Positions 9,901-18,927 of a stretch of DNA of 33,827 nt are shown piece after piece. Each line of letters opens with the position of its first letter. Within the stretch, counting starts at the first letter, position 1. A program made the translations under genes and the position numbers. This DNA comes from an uncultured Bacteroidales bacterium (GTDB taxonomy: Bacteria > Bacteroidota > Bacteroidia > Bacteroidales > UBA932). The notes beneath the pieces were generated by a model that saw only the letters and a program-made list of their open reading frames with translations, ran no database searches and had not been told where the DNA came from. Location of the stretch: assembly GCA_944326385.1 (NCBI GenBank), contig CALVDT010000037.1, forward strand, positions 1 to 33,827, written 5' to 3'.

Positions 9901-10751
9901 TGGCTTCCGGAGACACCTTCCTGGACGCACTGGTAAAATATGCCGACCTGTTCAGCAAGGACAGGATGGACGCTGCGATATCCCTGTTCGGGGACATGGA
10001 AGAGACAAAGCCAAAGCGGCCGGAAATGCCTGAGGAGAGAATCCAGAACCAGCAGGATGACACCATGGAGATGCTCAAGAAAGAGAAGGAACTGGTGGGA
10101 ATGTACCTCTCCGCCCATCCGCTGGACAAATATACATTCGAAATCGAGAATTTCACTGACTGCAGACTCACGGAGATCCCGTCCGCCGTGGCTGAATGCG
10201 ACAGCCGCAAGGTATCCTCCAAGCTGAATGTCGCCGGATACATCACAAATGTGCAGATACTCACGAGCAAAAGCGGCTCCCAATGGTCCAAGACTACGGT
10301 CGAGGACTTCAGCGGAAGTTATGAATTCGCCCTTTTCGGGAAAGACCACGAGAATTTCCTGCCGTATCTCCAGATGTATACACCTGTGTTCATCGAAGGG
10401 GTCATAGAGGAGAAATACTATGTGAAGCCCGAAGACCGCAAAACCAGGGGCAATCCGCCTTATGTCTTCAAGATAAGGAAAATATCCCTGCTCGGGAATG
10501 TGTCATCCACCAGGCTGAAAGGCTTTATGATAAAGCTGACCACACCGATGCTGAACACGGATTTCAGGGAAAGGCTTGCCGGAGTGATCAAGAGCAACAA
10601 AGGCACAGTCCCGCTTTCGATGCTCCTGTATGACCCTCAGACCAAATACAGGATAGAATTCATGTCCAGAAAATTCAAGGTGGCAGTCAGCGATCCGTTC
10701 ATCAATGAACTGAAGGATCTGAATATCGAATACTCCTCGATAACCAAATGA
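6945..10751 (+). CDS. dnaE: DNA polymerase III alpha subunit (replicative polymerase)
   Basis: This 1268-residue protein is the catalytic subunit of the chromosomal replicase. The N-terminal PHP domain is intact (FVHLHVHTQYS at residue 3, ITDHGNMYG near 40, ATNDVHFVN near 210). The polymerase core has GPGRGSAAGSAVAYCLGI (about 395) and PDIDIDFDDDGR, whose first aspartates D437 and D439 match E. coli D401 and D403. The third aspartate is in MDFLGLKTL (D651, matching D555). The fingers region has YNKSHATCYAWVSYQT-like sequence near 845. A C-terminal OB-fold follows around 1085-1160. Length and order fit Bacteroidetes DnaE1. The stop lies only 5 bases from the stop of the convergent EEP gene, so there is no room for a separate terminator. 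Confidence 0.97.
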   Translation: MSFVHLHVHTQYSILDGLSSIENLFKRAKELGMPGIAITDHGNMYGVKEFFKYAAKYPEVKPIIGCEIYVSKYGHTIKDKDHREYYHLILLAKNYNGYKNLMKIVSTGHIEGMYYGKPRVSHDVVEKYAEDLICCSACIAGEIPRNIIAGDMAAAEQAVEWHRKVFGEDYYLEVQLHKTEVPGLSQDVYERQSISNAGIFELAAKTGVKLVATNDVHFVNKEDGPVHDRLICLTTNANVDDPKRLRYTQQEYLKSEEEMAALFPEHPEVLENTMEIFGKVESYTIDRGHVLPLFRIEDSFLAEKEKYLEKYKDVIDVGRTNKDGSDRGEAFTYSVAYLCELCYKGAERRYGTLDEEHAERIDFELKTICRMGFPDYFLIVQDFIAAARRQGISVGPGRGSAAGSAVAYCLGITNIDPIKYQLLFERFLNPDRISMPDIDIDFDDDGRYRVFKYVEDTYGKDHVSHVITFGTMAAKMAIKDVARISNMSIDESNRLTKMIPDKPIRVSEIQELPFTEGEELEKGFSIIEKEVEIPDPDHEGQKIKVLKKFKKGPVDKDYKVTLKNCLKYVDELKNEYENGSALTKEVLDYALRLEGSIRQTGVHACAMIIGRGDLTDYIPITVAADKATGLDVWVSQYEGSFIEEVGMLKMDFLGLKTLSIIKECLETVKKTHGIDIDIEKIPIDDEETYKLYGRGDTKSVFQFESDGMKEWLQKLQPTRFEDLIAMNALYRPGPLDYIPSFVARKQGTEKIEYDLPEMEEYLQDTYGVTVYQEQVMLLSQKLAGFTKGQADKLRKAMGKKQLDVLESLHDKFIDGGKANGHPEIVLNKIWNDWRKFAQYAFNKSHATCYAWVSYQTGYLKAHYPAEFQAANLSKNLSNMDEIRKIMDDCKKSRIKVLNPDINESEARFTVNKDGNIRFGLGGIKGFGDNIVKAVLENRNEHGPFKDIWDFAERLSGIVNRKAYESLLYSGAFDSFGYARSQYSQPVASGDTFLDALVKYADLFSKDRMDAAISLFGDMEETKPKRPEMPEERIQNQQDDTMEMLKKEKELVGMYLSAHPLDKYTFEIENFTDCRLTEIPSAVAECDSRKVSSKLNVAGYITNVQILTSKSGSQWSKTTVEDFSGSYEFALFGKDHENFLPYLQMYTPVFIEGVIEEKYYVKPEDRKTRGNPPYVFKIRKISLLGNVSSTRLKGFMIKLTTPMLNTDFRERLAGVIKSNKGTVPLSMLLYDPQTKYRIEFMSRKFKVAVSDPFINELKDLNIEYSSITK

Positions 10752-10756
10752 CCCGC

Positions 10757-11593
10757 TCAGAACATGAGCACAGCCTTGACCGGGTAATGGTCAGAAATGA
10801 ATTTCAATCCGTCATACGGCTTGGTCACAGTCTGGAATTCCATGCAGGAACGGAATCCGGAGTAGAAGATATGGTCTATGACATCGGAGGCCTTCCCCCA
10901 GCCGTTGTATGTGGCATGCGAATCCGTATCTGCAGCTATTTTCCTGGCGTTCTTCATGGATTGGCAGATTATCGAGACGGCAGGATCCGATATCCCGGAG
11001 TTGAAATCCCCGACGAGGACTACGGGAAGATTGTCCTTGTTCAATTCCGCTATTTCAGACAGGATCAGCTCTGAGCTTTCCTTGCGGGCCACCTGGCCTT
11101 CATTATCGAAATGCGTGGCCACAAACATGAATTTCTTTCCGGATTCCTTGCTTTTCATGATTGCCCATGTAGTGCTTCTCCTGAAGGCGGCGTCCCAGCC
11201 GAGCGACGGTTTGTCCGGGGTCTCCGAGAGCCAGAAAGTCCCCCATTTCAGGAGGGAGACGGTTTTCTTGTTGTAGAAAATGGCGACATGCTCGCCTTTG
11301 TTCCTGCCGTCGTCGCGGCCTACTCCGACATACTTGTAGTCAAGGCAGTTCTCGGAAATGAAAAGCAGCTGGTACGACATGGCTTCCTGCACACCGAATA
11401 CATCCGGCTTCTGGTCTTCAATCATAAGGGCAGTGGCAGGAAAACGGAAACGCCAGGAATTGGTGCCGTCATCAGCGTCCCCGACCCGGATATTGTAGGA
11501 CATCACTGTCAGTTCGGAAAGCCGGGACGGCTTGGCGACACAGGCGAGCGCAGGGAAAAGTATCATCATCAATAATGCAAGTCTGAACTTCAT
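10757..11593 (-). CDS. secreted endonuclease/exonuclease/phosphatase (EEP) family hydrolase
   Basis: The ATG at 11593 gives a 278-residue protein with a signal peptide (MKFRLALLMMILFPALACVA) and a single EEP fold. Visible motifs are LTVMSYNIRVGD (Asn), FGVQEA (metal-binding Glu), THFDNEG, VVLVGDFNSG (Asp/Asn), VIDHIF, and SDHYPV with the catalytic Asp-His pair at the C-terminus. Secreted EEP proteins in this fold act as phosphodiesterases or phosphatases on lipids, sugars or nucleic acids; sequence alone does not give the substrate. An in-frame start 99 bases upstream is possible, but it lacks a signal peptide and lies beyond the promoter. The gene follows the EEP-esterase fusion on the same strand, 79 bases away, with its own -7 element. 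Confidence 0.85.
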   Translation of the reverse strand: MKFRLALLMMILFPALACVAKPSRLSELTVMSYNIRVGDADDGTNSWRFRFPATALMIEDQKPDVFGVQEAMSYQLLFISENCLDYKYVGVGRDDGRNKGEHVAIFYNKKTVSLLKWGTFWLSETPDKPSLGWDAAFRRSTTWAIMKSKESGKKFMFVATHFDNEGQVARKESSELILSEIAELNKDNLPVVLVGDFNSGISDPAVSIICQSMKNARKIAADTDSHATYNGWGKASDVIDHIFYSGFRSCMEFQTVTKPYDGLKFISDHYPVKAVLMF

Positions 11594-11620
11594 ATCGCAG
11601 AATTTAAGGATCACATCTTT

Positions 11621-11628
11621 CAAATTTA
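11621..11628 (-). promoter_or_regulatory. -7 promoter element of the EEP gene
   Basis: TAAATTTG on the minus strand matches TAnnTTTG, with a predicted start near 11614 and about 20 bases of leader to the ATG at 11593. It lies in the 79-base gap after the fusion gene, so the small EEP gene can be expressed on its own. Confidence 0.5.
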
Positions 11629-11672
11629 CACAATATTCTCCAATCTTCCTGTACGAACGGTCATGGAGAATT

Positions 11673-14138
11673 TCAGAATCCGGAAGGAGCATCCTGGCCC
11701 ACGGCCGACATGAAAGTCGAAGCCGGGAGCATGTCTCCGTTCACAAGATTCGCCTCCGTATATGGCTGCCATGCATACCTTATGTATTCGGGGTCATCCA
11801 CCTTTTCGGAATAAACGATGACCTTGTCCCCCTTTATCTCAGCCACGGCCGGGAAAAACACCGAATCCTCGCCTGCCACTTCAAAGCAGGACAATGCCTT
11901 TCCGTCGCTCGTCCCGAGCCCTTCGCCATATTCGAATTCCACAATGACGCTTCTGCCGGCCCTGACGGCTTTCCTGAACAACGGGCCTGACGGTACCACA
12001 CCTGAAACTCCCTTGTCATGGAGAGCCCAGCGTGCAAGCCTCTCCCCGACCTCGCGTTTCTGCGCCGGATGGACATCAGAGACATTGCCCTTGTCCGACG
12101 AGACGGCCATGCCTGTATGAGGAATCACCTCCATCAGTCTGCGCTGGCTGTCCCTGAACTCAGGCCATCCTTCCCTGTCGATACTCGAAAGCTGTACAAA
12201 ATAGAACGGCAGCTCTTCTTCATTCCAGTAATCCCGCCAGTCCCGGACCAGGACCGGGAAAATCTTTTCATGGAGGGCCATGTCATGCACATTCGACTCT
12301 CCCTGATACCAGATCACGCCCGATACCGGGAAATGGCCGAGAGGCCTGATTCCGGCCTCAAAAAGATACCCCGGCTGAAAAGGATGCCTTTTCAGAGCGG
12401 ATGGGCACTTGCTCATATTCCATGCAGCCCTGGTCCGCGTCCATTCCATGACCAGGCTGTTGTTGTACCAGTCTTCCAAAAGTTCCGGAGCACATTCCCT
12501 TACGGCATCCGTCTCCATCCAGGACTCAGCCGTAGTACCTCCGACGGCATTGATTATCAGTCCGACCGGCACATCGAGACTGTCTCTGAGCATCCGTCCG
12601 AAATAATATGCCACGGCAGAAACTTCAGGTGACACCTCCGGAGAGGACGGTATCCATGAAGTTTCAGGGAAATACTCAAAGGCATTGACCTTTCTGGTAT
12701 CTGGTTCAGACCACTGGAGGTCGTATGTAGGCAGTTTGCTCTTCATGTTGAAGAACCGCAGATCAGGGTCCGCTGACGATGCGGCCGCGTCTTTCCCGCC
12801 ACGGCTGAATTTCAGGACGAACGCCATGTTCGACTGTCCGGAACACACCCAGACTTCGCCCGCAGCCACATCCTCATAGACCAGCTTCCCGCCTGCGGAT
12901 GAGACTTTCATGACATAGCCTGTCCCGGGCTTGAGCGGTGCGAGTGTCAATGTCCAGTTGCCGTAGCCGTCTGCTGTCGTCTTTACCGACTGGCCGGCTA
13001 TTCTGACCCGCACTTCAGCATCCGGTGCAGTCTTGCCGCTGATTTCAAGAGGCTTGCCTGAAGGAAGCACCATCCCGTCGGAATAAGCAATGCCCAGACG
13101 CAGCATGTCCTTGTTCCTCTCCTTCTCCGTGTATCTGTTTTCCAGCTCGGCATAGACGCCCTTATGATCCGTCGGCCAGATACCGGAAGGCTCCATGAAC
13201 ACGTCAGCGGAAGTCTCTTCCGTTCTTTTGCATTTCACGATTGATGAAGATGGGCCATAGACAGCGGCTTTGGAGGCGACAAGCCTGTCACTCAGGAGAT
13301 ATATGAAGTCTATTCTTTCTCGTTCATCGGCCTCGGGAGCCCAAGTCAGCCGCTCAGGAGCAATGTCAGCGTTGTCAGAAGGATAAGTGAAACCGGGATT
13401 TGCGACCGGATCCGGCCATATCTCCCTGTATACATCCACGAATCCGGCTTCCAGCAGGATGTCGGAGCAAGGCCAGCGTACCACGGCACCGTTATGGCCG
13501 AACATGGATGCGGTCTGTTTTGTCCAGTCGAGATGGGAAGGTTCGTTGAAATCTCCGGCCACAATGACCGAATAACCGTCCGCCGCATCTTTCAATGCCG
13601 CCTCCACAACCGCCTCCATCTCCCGGATACGCGAAGAACGGGCATTTTCCGCAAGAATACTGTCAGCGTCCGTAACAGGATTTTCGAGACGTTTATAGCC
13701 CGCCCCGTCATATCCTCTCGGCAGATAGCAGGCGTAATGCCTGTAATCGAGATGGATAGGGAAAGCCGATATCTTCTGTCCGTTTATCTCTGTCAGGAAA
13801 CGGGAATGTCCGTCGGCGGCTTTCTCCACCGGGGCTTTGGACAGCAGGGCGGCATCGGAACCGCTGGCTTCGACAAAATATCGCACTCCTTTTTCTGCAA
13901 GAGACGAGACGATGTCCGGAACCACGTCCTTCCGTCCGGGATTCCTCGTTTCAGCAAGAAACACCAGATCGGCATCCGAGCGGACAATCTCATCCGCTAT
14001 GGCACCCGCTCCTCCAGGCACTACCGTTCCTCCCTGCCATATGTTCAGCTGCAGAATCCTTACCGGATCTTCGGATGCTGCGGACATCATAAACACTCCT
14101 GCAAACAGGAGACTTGCAAATAAAAGAATCCTTTTCAT
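11673..14138 (-). CDS. secreted EEP-domain / sialate O-acetylesterase fusion protein
   Basis: This 821-residue protein has a signal peptide (MKRILLFASLLFAGVFMMSAA) and two catalytic modules. Residues ~25-330 are an EEP fold (RILQLNIWQGG, VFLAETRN, VIVAGDFNEPSH, ERIDFIYLLS, WPTDHKGVYAEL). Residues ~345-821 resemble sialate O-acetylesterase (SGNH type), with an N-terminal beta-sandwich, VCSGQSNM with nucleophile S436, ESWMETDAV, WYQGESN, and the DVHPAQ block giving D688 and H690. The esterase part would remove acetyl groups from sugars such as sialic acid or xylan; the EEP target is unknown. An ATG 15 bases upstream (14153) is in frame, but it would leave only a few bases of leader, so 14138 is preferred. 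GH3 and GH36 genes diverge from it. Confidence 0.85.
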   Translation of the reverse strand: MKRILLFASLLFAGVFMMSAASEDPVRILQLNIWQGGTVVPGGAGAIADEIVRSDADLVFLAETRNPGRKDVVPDIVSSLAEKGVRYFVEASGSDAALLSKAPVEKAADGHSRFLTEINGQKISAFPIHLDYRHYACYLPRGYDGAGYKRLENPVTDADSILAENARSSRIREMEAVVEAALKDAADGYSVIVAGDFNEPSHLDWTKQTASMFGHNGAVVRWPCSDILLEAGFVDVYREIWPDPVANPGFTYPSDNADIAPERLTWAPEADERERIDFIYLLSDRLVASKAAVYGPSSSIVKCKRTEETSADVFMEPSGIWPTDHKGVYAELENRYTEKERNKDMLRLGIAYSDGMVLPSGKPLEISGKTAPDAEVRVRIAGQSVKTTADGYGNWTLTLAPLKPGTGYVMKVSSAGGKLVYEDVAAGEVWVCSGQSNMAFVLKFSRGGKDAAASSADPDLRFFNMKSKLPTYDLQWSEPDTRKVNAFEYFPETSWIPSSPEVSPEVSAVAYYFGRMLRDSLDVPVGLIINAVGGTTAESWMETDAVRECAPELLEDWYNNSLVMEWTRTRAAWNMSKCPSALKRHPFQPGYLFEAGIRPLGHFPVSGVIWYQGESNVHDMALHEKIFPVLVRDWRDYWNEEELPFYFVQLSSIDREGWPEFRDSQRRLMEVIPHTGMAVSSDKGNVSDVHPAQKREVGERLARWALHDKGVSGVVPSGPLFRKAVRAGRSVIVEFEYGEGLGTSDGKALSCFEVAGEDSVFFPAVAEIKGDKVIVYSEKVDDPEYIRYAWQPYTEANLVNGDMLPASTFMSAVGQDAPSGF

Positions 14139-14163
14139 GTCGGCTGATTTCATAAAAACAGAC

Positions 14164-14171
14164 CAAATATA
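14164..14171 (-). promoter_or_regulatory. -7 promoter element of the EEP-esterase fusion gene
   Basis: TATATTTG on the minus strand matches TAnnTTTG and predicts a start near 14157. The ATG at 14138 then has about 19 bases of leader, while the ATG at 14153 would have about four. Confidence 0.5.
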
Positions 14172-14245
14172 TCATTTTTCTTGAAATTTCACCGTTTTTC
14201 ATATGCCGCTTGACAGGGAATATGAGATTAAATCACGGAAATCAT

Positions 14246-14253
14246 TATATTTG
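14246..14253 (+). promoter_or_regulatory. -7 promoter element of the GH3-GH36 operon
   Basis: TATATTTG on the plus strand is the same octamer as the divergent promoter at 14164-14171. The predicted start near 14260 leaves about 55 bases before the preferred GH3 start at 14315. Confidence 0.5.
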
Positions 14254-14314
14254 ACAGACACAGCCACATGAAAAACTGATGTTAAACCATATCATTGTCA
14301 TTATTGAAATTATC

Positions 14315-16651
14315 ATGAAGAACTCCAGAATCCGGCTGTCATGGATAGCCATTGCACTCGCCGTTTCCGCCTGCTGCGGTACAGGAAACACACCGGCGGC
14401 AATCAGCAGCGATGACAGGATCGAGAAGAAAATCGATTCCATATTGTCAGACATGACCCTTGAAGAGAAAATCGGACAGATGACCCAGATAACCATAGGG
14501 GTCATCACGGACAGTACAGGCTTTGCCCTCAGTGAGGAGATGCTCGACACTGTCATCGGCAAATACAAGGTCGGTTCCATCCTCAATGCTGTCGGCAATG
14601 TGTCGCAGCCTCGGGAAGTCTATGCCGATGTCATCAGAAGGATACAGGAGAAATCGCTCGAGTCGACAGGAATACCATGTATCTACGGACTCGACCAGAT
14701 CCATGGGGCAAGCTATGTTGCCGGCGCGACCTTCTTTCCGCAGGGAATAAACATGGCAGCCTCTTTCAACAGGGAGCTCAGCCGCCGCGGCGGTGAAGTG
14801 ACGGCCTACGAAAGCCGTGCGGCACTCGTGCCGTGGACATTCTCCCCTACCATGGATCTCGGCAGGGACACCCGCTGGTCAAGGCTGTGGGAAAGCTACG
14901 GAGAGGATCCGTACCTGAGCTCCGAGATGGCGACAGCGGCAGTGGAAGGTATGCAGGGCGACGATCCAGGACATATCGACAAATACCATATCGCCACGTG
15001 TATCAAGCATTACCTCGGATATGGAGTACCTGTATCCGGACAGGACCGCACTCCTGCCATAATAGCTGAAAATGATCTCAGGGAAAAATTCTTCGCTCCG
15101 TTCAAGGAATGCATCCAGGCCGGGGCACTGTCTCTGATGGTCAATTCGGCATCGATAAACGGAGTGCCTTGCCACTGCAACAAGGAACTCCTGACAGGAT
15201 GGGTGAAGGAAGACCTGAACTGGGACGGAATGATAGTCACTGACTGGAATGACATAAACAATCTGTACTACAGGGAACGTGTGGCTTCAAGCAAGAAAGA
15301 TGCTGTAAGACTGGCGATCAACGCCGGGATAGACATGGCCATGGTACCTTCAGAGCTTCAGTTCTGCAGGGATCTGAAGGAGCTGGTGGAGGAAGGGGCT
15401 GTCCCGATGTCCAGGATAGATGATGCCGTAAGACGGGTATTGAGACTCAAATTCAGGATAGGACTGTTCGAGGAGCCGGTCTGGGATATTTCCGCATATG
15501 ACAAGTTCTGCTCCGGGGAATTCGCGGCAGATGCCCTTCAGGCAGCCGTGGAATCGATGGTACTGCTGAAGAACAGCAATGACATACTTCCTCTGGAAAA
15601 AGGAACGAAGATTCTCCTGACCGGCCCTAACGCAGATGCGATGAGATGCCTCAACGGAGGCTGGTCATACAGCTGGCAGGGAGACAGGGCAGACGAGTTC
15701 GCCGCCTCTTACAATACCATAAAGGAAGCCCTGTACCACAAGTTCGGACGCAGCAACGTCATCTATGAACCGGGAGTACAGTATGCTCCCGCCCATAATG
15801 ACAACTGGCAGGAAGAAACCGTTCCCGGGATAGGGAAAGCCGTAAGGGCGGCAGCCGGAGCCGATGTCATAATCGCCTGTGTAGGCGAGAACAGCTATTG
15901 CGAGACTCCGGGGAACATGAAGGATCTGAATCTGTCCGAAAACCAGAAGAATCTTGTAAAGGCACTTGCCAGGACAGGCAAGCCTCTCATCCTCGTGCTC
16001 AACGGCGGCCGTCCGCGCATAATAAACGACATCGAACCTTTATCCGATGCTGTCGTGGACATCATGCTTCCGGGGAACCATGGAGGAGACGCTCTTGCCG
16101 AGCTGCTTGCCGGGGACAGCAATTTCAGCGGAAAGCTTCCGTTCACATATCCGAAACATGTCCACGCCATGTCCACATACGACCACAAGCCGTCAGAGAA
16201 GGTAGGCACGATGGCAGGAGAATACAACTACAGCGCAGACGTCCATGTCCAGTGGACATTCGGTTACGGTCTGAGCTATACTACCTTCGAATATTCAGAC
16301 CTGAAGGTGGACAAGACTTCATTCGGGCCTGACGATATCCTGAATTTCGAAGTTACGGTAAAGAATACCGGAGACAGGGCAGGCAAGGAAAGCGTGCTTC
16401 TCTATTCCGAGGATCTTGTTGCAAGCATCATCCCTGACGTAAGGCGGCTTCGTGCATTCGAGAAGATCGAACTTGAACCGGGAGTGTCCGCAACTGTGGA
16501 ATTCGCCATCCCTGCATCCGATCTGGCATTTGTCGGAGCTGACGGGAAATGGAGACTCGAAAGCGGTGATTTCAAGATATACTGCGGCTCTGAAAACCTC
16601 AGTATCAGGTGCACAGAAGACAAGATATGGAAAAGTCCAAATATACTGTAA
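14315..16651 (+). CDS. GH3 family glycoside hydrolase lipoprotein (beta-glucosidase BglX-like)
   Basis: From the ATG at 14315 this is a 778-residue protein with a lipoprotein signal ([20 protein letters not shown], Cys next). It should be anchored on the periplasmic or outer-membrane side. The GH3 N-terminal barrel has [28 protein letters not shown] and GMIVTDWND, in which D310 is the expected nucleophile. The GH3 C-terminal domain starts near 410 ([15 protein letters not shown]), and a fibronectin-III-like domain ends the chain ([17 protein letters not shown]). Family members release terminal beta-glucose or related sugars. The frame is open to an ATG at 14279, but that adds a hydrophobic stretch that spoils the lipobox spacing. 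It is followed immediately by the GH36 gene, so the two form an operon. Confidence 0.9.
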   Translation: MKNSRIRLSWIAIALAVSACCGTGNTPAAISSDDRIEKKIDSILSDMTLEEKIGQMTQITIGVITDSTGFALSEEMLDTVIGKYKVGSILNAVGNVSQPREVYADVIRRIQEKSLESTGIPCIYGLDQIHGASYVAGATFFPQGINMAASFNRELSRRGGEVTAYESRAALVPWTFSPTMDLGRDTRWSRLWESYGEDPYLSSEMATAAVEGMQGDDPGHIDKYHIATCIKHYLGYGVPVSGQDRTPAIIAENDLREKFFAPFKECIQAGALSLMVNSASINGVPCHCNKELLTGWVKEDLNWDGMIVTDWNDINNLYYRERVASSKKDAVRLAINAGIDMAMVPSELQFCRDLKELVEEGAVPMSRIDDAVRRVLRLKFRIGLFEEPVWDISAYDKFCSGEFAADALQAAVESMVLLKNSNDILPLEKGTKILLTGPNADAMRCLNGGWSYSWQGDRADEFAASYNTIKEALYHKFGRSNVIYEPGVQYAPAHNDNWQEETVPGIGKAVRAAAGADVIIACVGENSYCETPGNMKDLNLSENQKNLVKALARTGKPLILVLNGGRPRIINDIEPLSDAVVDIMLPGNHGGDALAELLAGDSNFSGKLPFTYPKHVHAMSTYDHKPSEKVGTMAGEYNYSADVHVQWTFGYGLSYTTFEYSDLKVDKTSFGPDDILNFEVTVKNTGDRAGKESVLLYSEDLVASIIPDVRRLRAFEKIELEPGVSATVEFAIPASDLAFVGADGKWRLESGDFKIYCGSENLSIRCTEDKIWKSPNIL

Positions 16652-16656
16652 TGCTC

Positions 16657-18861
16657 ATGAAAATCCTCAACAAGATAATAACAGCCGTCTGTCTGATGGC
16701 GGCATCTGTACCGGTCCTCTCGGGGAAGGACTATATCGTCAATGCCGGGAGCATTTCCCTGGCGGTAGCGGCACCGGAAGGGGGAAAACTCGACTTCCTG
16801 TATTTCGGACCATCGGTAGATGCTGACGGGCTGATCCAGCTCAGACAGGCCGGAGCCGTCATCGGGAAGGAAGCCTATCCGGAATTCGGAGTGAATATCA
16901 CTTCCGCAATAAAAGCGCTGCAGGTGTGCCACCATGACGGAAACATGACGACTGACCTGACGGTAGACACTGTAACGGAAAGCGAAACCGACACATACAG
17001 CCTGCTCCGGATTAGGCTCAAGGACAAATTCTACAAGTTCTACGTGGATGTATTCTACAAAGGATGGAAAAACTCCGATGTCATAGAGACCTGGACTGTG
17101 CTGGAAAACCGCGAAAAGAAGGCTGTGACCGTAAACAGGTTCGACTCCGGATGCATTTATCTGCGAAGCGGGGATGTCTGGGTATCGCATTTCAGCGGGA
17201 ACTGGGCCGCCGAAACCAGTCTTACGGAAGAACCTCTTGAACCCGGAATTCTCGTCGTAAAAAACATGGAAGGCGCCAGAAATGCCCAGCATTCCCATGC
17301 GGAAATGATGTTTTCACTGGACGGGAAACCGGAAGAAAACCATGGCAGGACTATCGGCGCCGCATTGTGCTGGAGCGGGAACTATGAACTGAGAGTGGAT
17401 ACGTCCGGCGAGCGGGACCATGTCTTCATGGCCGGCATCTGCCCTGACGCATCGCAGTATGTCATCGACCCCGGCAAGACCTTCGAGACGCCTGCCCTTG
17501 CCATTTCATACAGCGGAGAAGGGCTCGGAGGCGTAAGCCGCAACTTCCACAGATGGGCCAGAAACGGGAAAATACATAATGGATGGGCAGTCAGGGACAT
17601 CCTGCTGAACAGCTGGGAAGGAGTCTACTTCAATGTCAACGAACAGGGAATGGAGCAGATGATGTCTGACATAGCATCCATGGGAGGCGAACTTTTCGTG
17701 ATGGATGACGGCTGGTTCGGGGAAAAATACCCGAGGAACAACGACACATCTTCTCTCGGAGACTGGAAAGCAGACCCTGTAAAGCTGCCAGGAGGCCTGA
17801 AACCCCTCGAAGATGCCGCCCGGAAATACGGCATCAAGTTCGGCATATGGGTGGAGCCGGAAAGCACGAACAGCGTCAGCGAACTGTTCGAGGAACATCC
17901 TGACTGGGCTCTCCAGGCCAGGAACAGAGACCTCGTATACGGACGCGGAGGCACCCAGCTGCTGCTTGACCTCTGCAATCCTGAAGTCCAGGACTACGCC
18001 TTCGAAGTCATGGATACCCTTCTCACAAGATATCCCGGGATATCATATATAAAGTGGGATGCAAATGCGTCCCTTCTGAATTACGGCTCGGCATGGCTTC
18101 CGGATGACAGGCAGTCCCATATCTACATCGACTATCACAGAGGACTGGAAAAGCTTGCCAAACGTATCCGTGAAGCACATCCTGACGTTGTGATGCAGGC
18201 TTGCGGAGGCGGAGGCGGACGCGTGAATTACGGGATCATGCCTGAATTCGATGAATTCTGGGTAAGCGACAATACGGATGCACTCCAGCGTCTGTTCATC
18301 CAGTGGGGCACTTCGTATTTCTATCCGTCGAATGCCATGGCCCAGCATGTCAGTGCCGACAGGAACCATCAGACAGGCAGGGTGCTGCCGCTGAAATTCA
18401 GGTTCGATGTAGCCATGACTGGACGGCTCGGCATGGAAATCCAGCCAATGGACATGAGCGACAAGGACAAGCAATTCGCGGCCAAGGCCATAGCCCAGTA
18501 CAAGGAGATCCGGCCTCTCGTGCAGACAGGAAATCTTTACCGGCTGATTTCACCATACGACGGCAAAGGAGTGGTGTCCCTGTCTTATGTCGATGACAGC
18601 AAGGACAATGCAATACTGTTCGCCTACAAGATCAGTCACTACGTATACCAGCCGATACCGAGGTTCAGGCTGGCAGGTCTCGATCCCGGGAAGACATACA
18701 GGTTCCATGAACTTACTCTTCCCGACGGTACGGAACCTTGCAGTCTCGAAGGAAAGACCGTTTCCGGCAGGATACTCATGGATACCGGAGTGGAAATCCC
18801 TCTCGAAACGGAATACGCAAGCAGGGTTTTCGTACTGTCGGAAGTGAAAGAAACCTTGTAA
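16657..18861 (+). CDS. GH36 alpha-galactosidase, secreted
   Basis: This 734-residue protein has a signal peptide (MKILNKIITAVCLMAASVPVLSG) and the layout of GH36: an N-terminal beta-sandwich (to ~280), a catalytic barrel with FVMDDGWFG (about 350), WVEPES, YIKWDAN (nucleophile D468) and WVSDNTDAL (acid/base D538), and a C-terminal beta domain. The 70-residue spacing of the two aspartates equals that of well-studied bacterial GH36 enzymes, so it should be active on alpha-galactosides such as raffinose, melibiose or galactomannan side chains. An ATG at 16651 overlaps the GH3 stop (TAATG) and is a possible alternative start, adding two residues. It is translationally close to the GH3 gene. The thiL-like gene downstream has its own promoter overlapping this gene's end. 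Confidence 0.92.
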   Translation: MKILNKIITAVCLMAASVPVLSGKDYIVNAGSISLAVAAPEGGKLDFLYFGPSVDADGLIQLRQAGAVIGKEAYPEFGVNITSAIKALQVCHHDGNMTTDLTVDTVTESETDTYSLLRIRLKDKFYKFYVDVFYKGWKNSDVIETWTVLENREKKAVTVNRFDSGCIYLRSGDVWVSHFSGNWAAETSLTEEPLEPGILVVKNMEGARNAQHSHAEMMFSLDGKPEENHGRTIGAALCWSGNYELRVDTSGERDHVFMAGICPDASQYVIDPGKTFETPALAISYSGEGLGGVSRNFHRWARNGKIHNGWAVRDILLNSWEGVYFNVNEQGMEQMMSDIASMGGELFVMDDGWFGEKYPRNNDTSSLGDWKADPVKLPGGLKPLEDAARKYGIKFGIWVEPESTNSVSELFEEHPDWALQARNRDLVYGRGGTQLLLDLCNPEVQDYAFEVMDTLLTRYPGISYIKWDANASLLNYGSAWLPDDRQSHIYIDYHRGLEKLAKRIREAHPDVVMQACGGGGGRVNYGIMPEFDEFWVSDNTDALQRLFIQWGTSYFYPSNAMAQHVSADRNHQTGRVLPLKFRFDVAMTGRLGMEIQPMDMSDKDKQFAAKAIAQYKEIRPLVQTGNLYRLISPYDGKGVVSLSYVDDSKDNAILFAYKISHYVYQPIPRFRLAGLDPGKTYRFHELTLPDGTEPCSLEGKTVSGRILMDTGVEIPLETEYASRVFVLSEVKETL

Positions 18862-18878
18862 AATCTCAAAACAGTTTC

Positions 18879-18886
18879 TACTTTTG
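18879..18886 (+). promoter_or_regulatory. -7 promoter element of the thiL-like gene
   Basis: TACTTTTG matches TAnnTTTG. CTTG at 18855-18858, exactly 20 bases upstream, is a good -33 element and overlaps the last codons of the GH36 gene. The predicted start is near 18893, about 35 bases before the ATG at 18928. Confidence 0.55.
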
Positions 18887-18927
18887 CGTCAAGTAAATAA
18901 TACGGGTTGGATATTCATTTCCAGGAT

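Noticed and set aside
14279-14314. Upstream start of the GH3 gene at 14279
   Set aside because: The added twelve residues are Ile-rich and displace the lipobox; the ATG at 14315 gives a normal lipoprotein signal.
16402-17298. 298-codon minus-strand open frame across the GH3-GH36 junction
   Set aside because: It runs antisense through two well-supported hydrolase genes and shows no signal peptide or motif.
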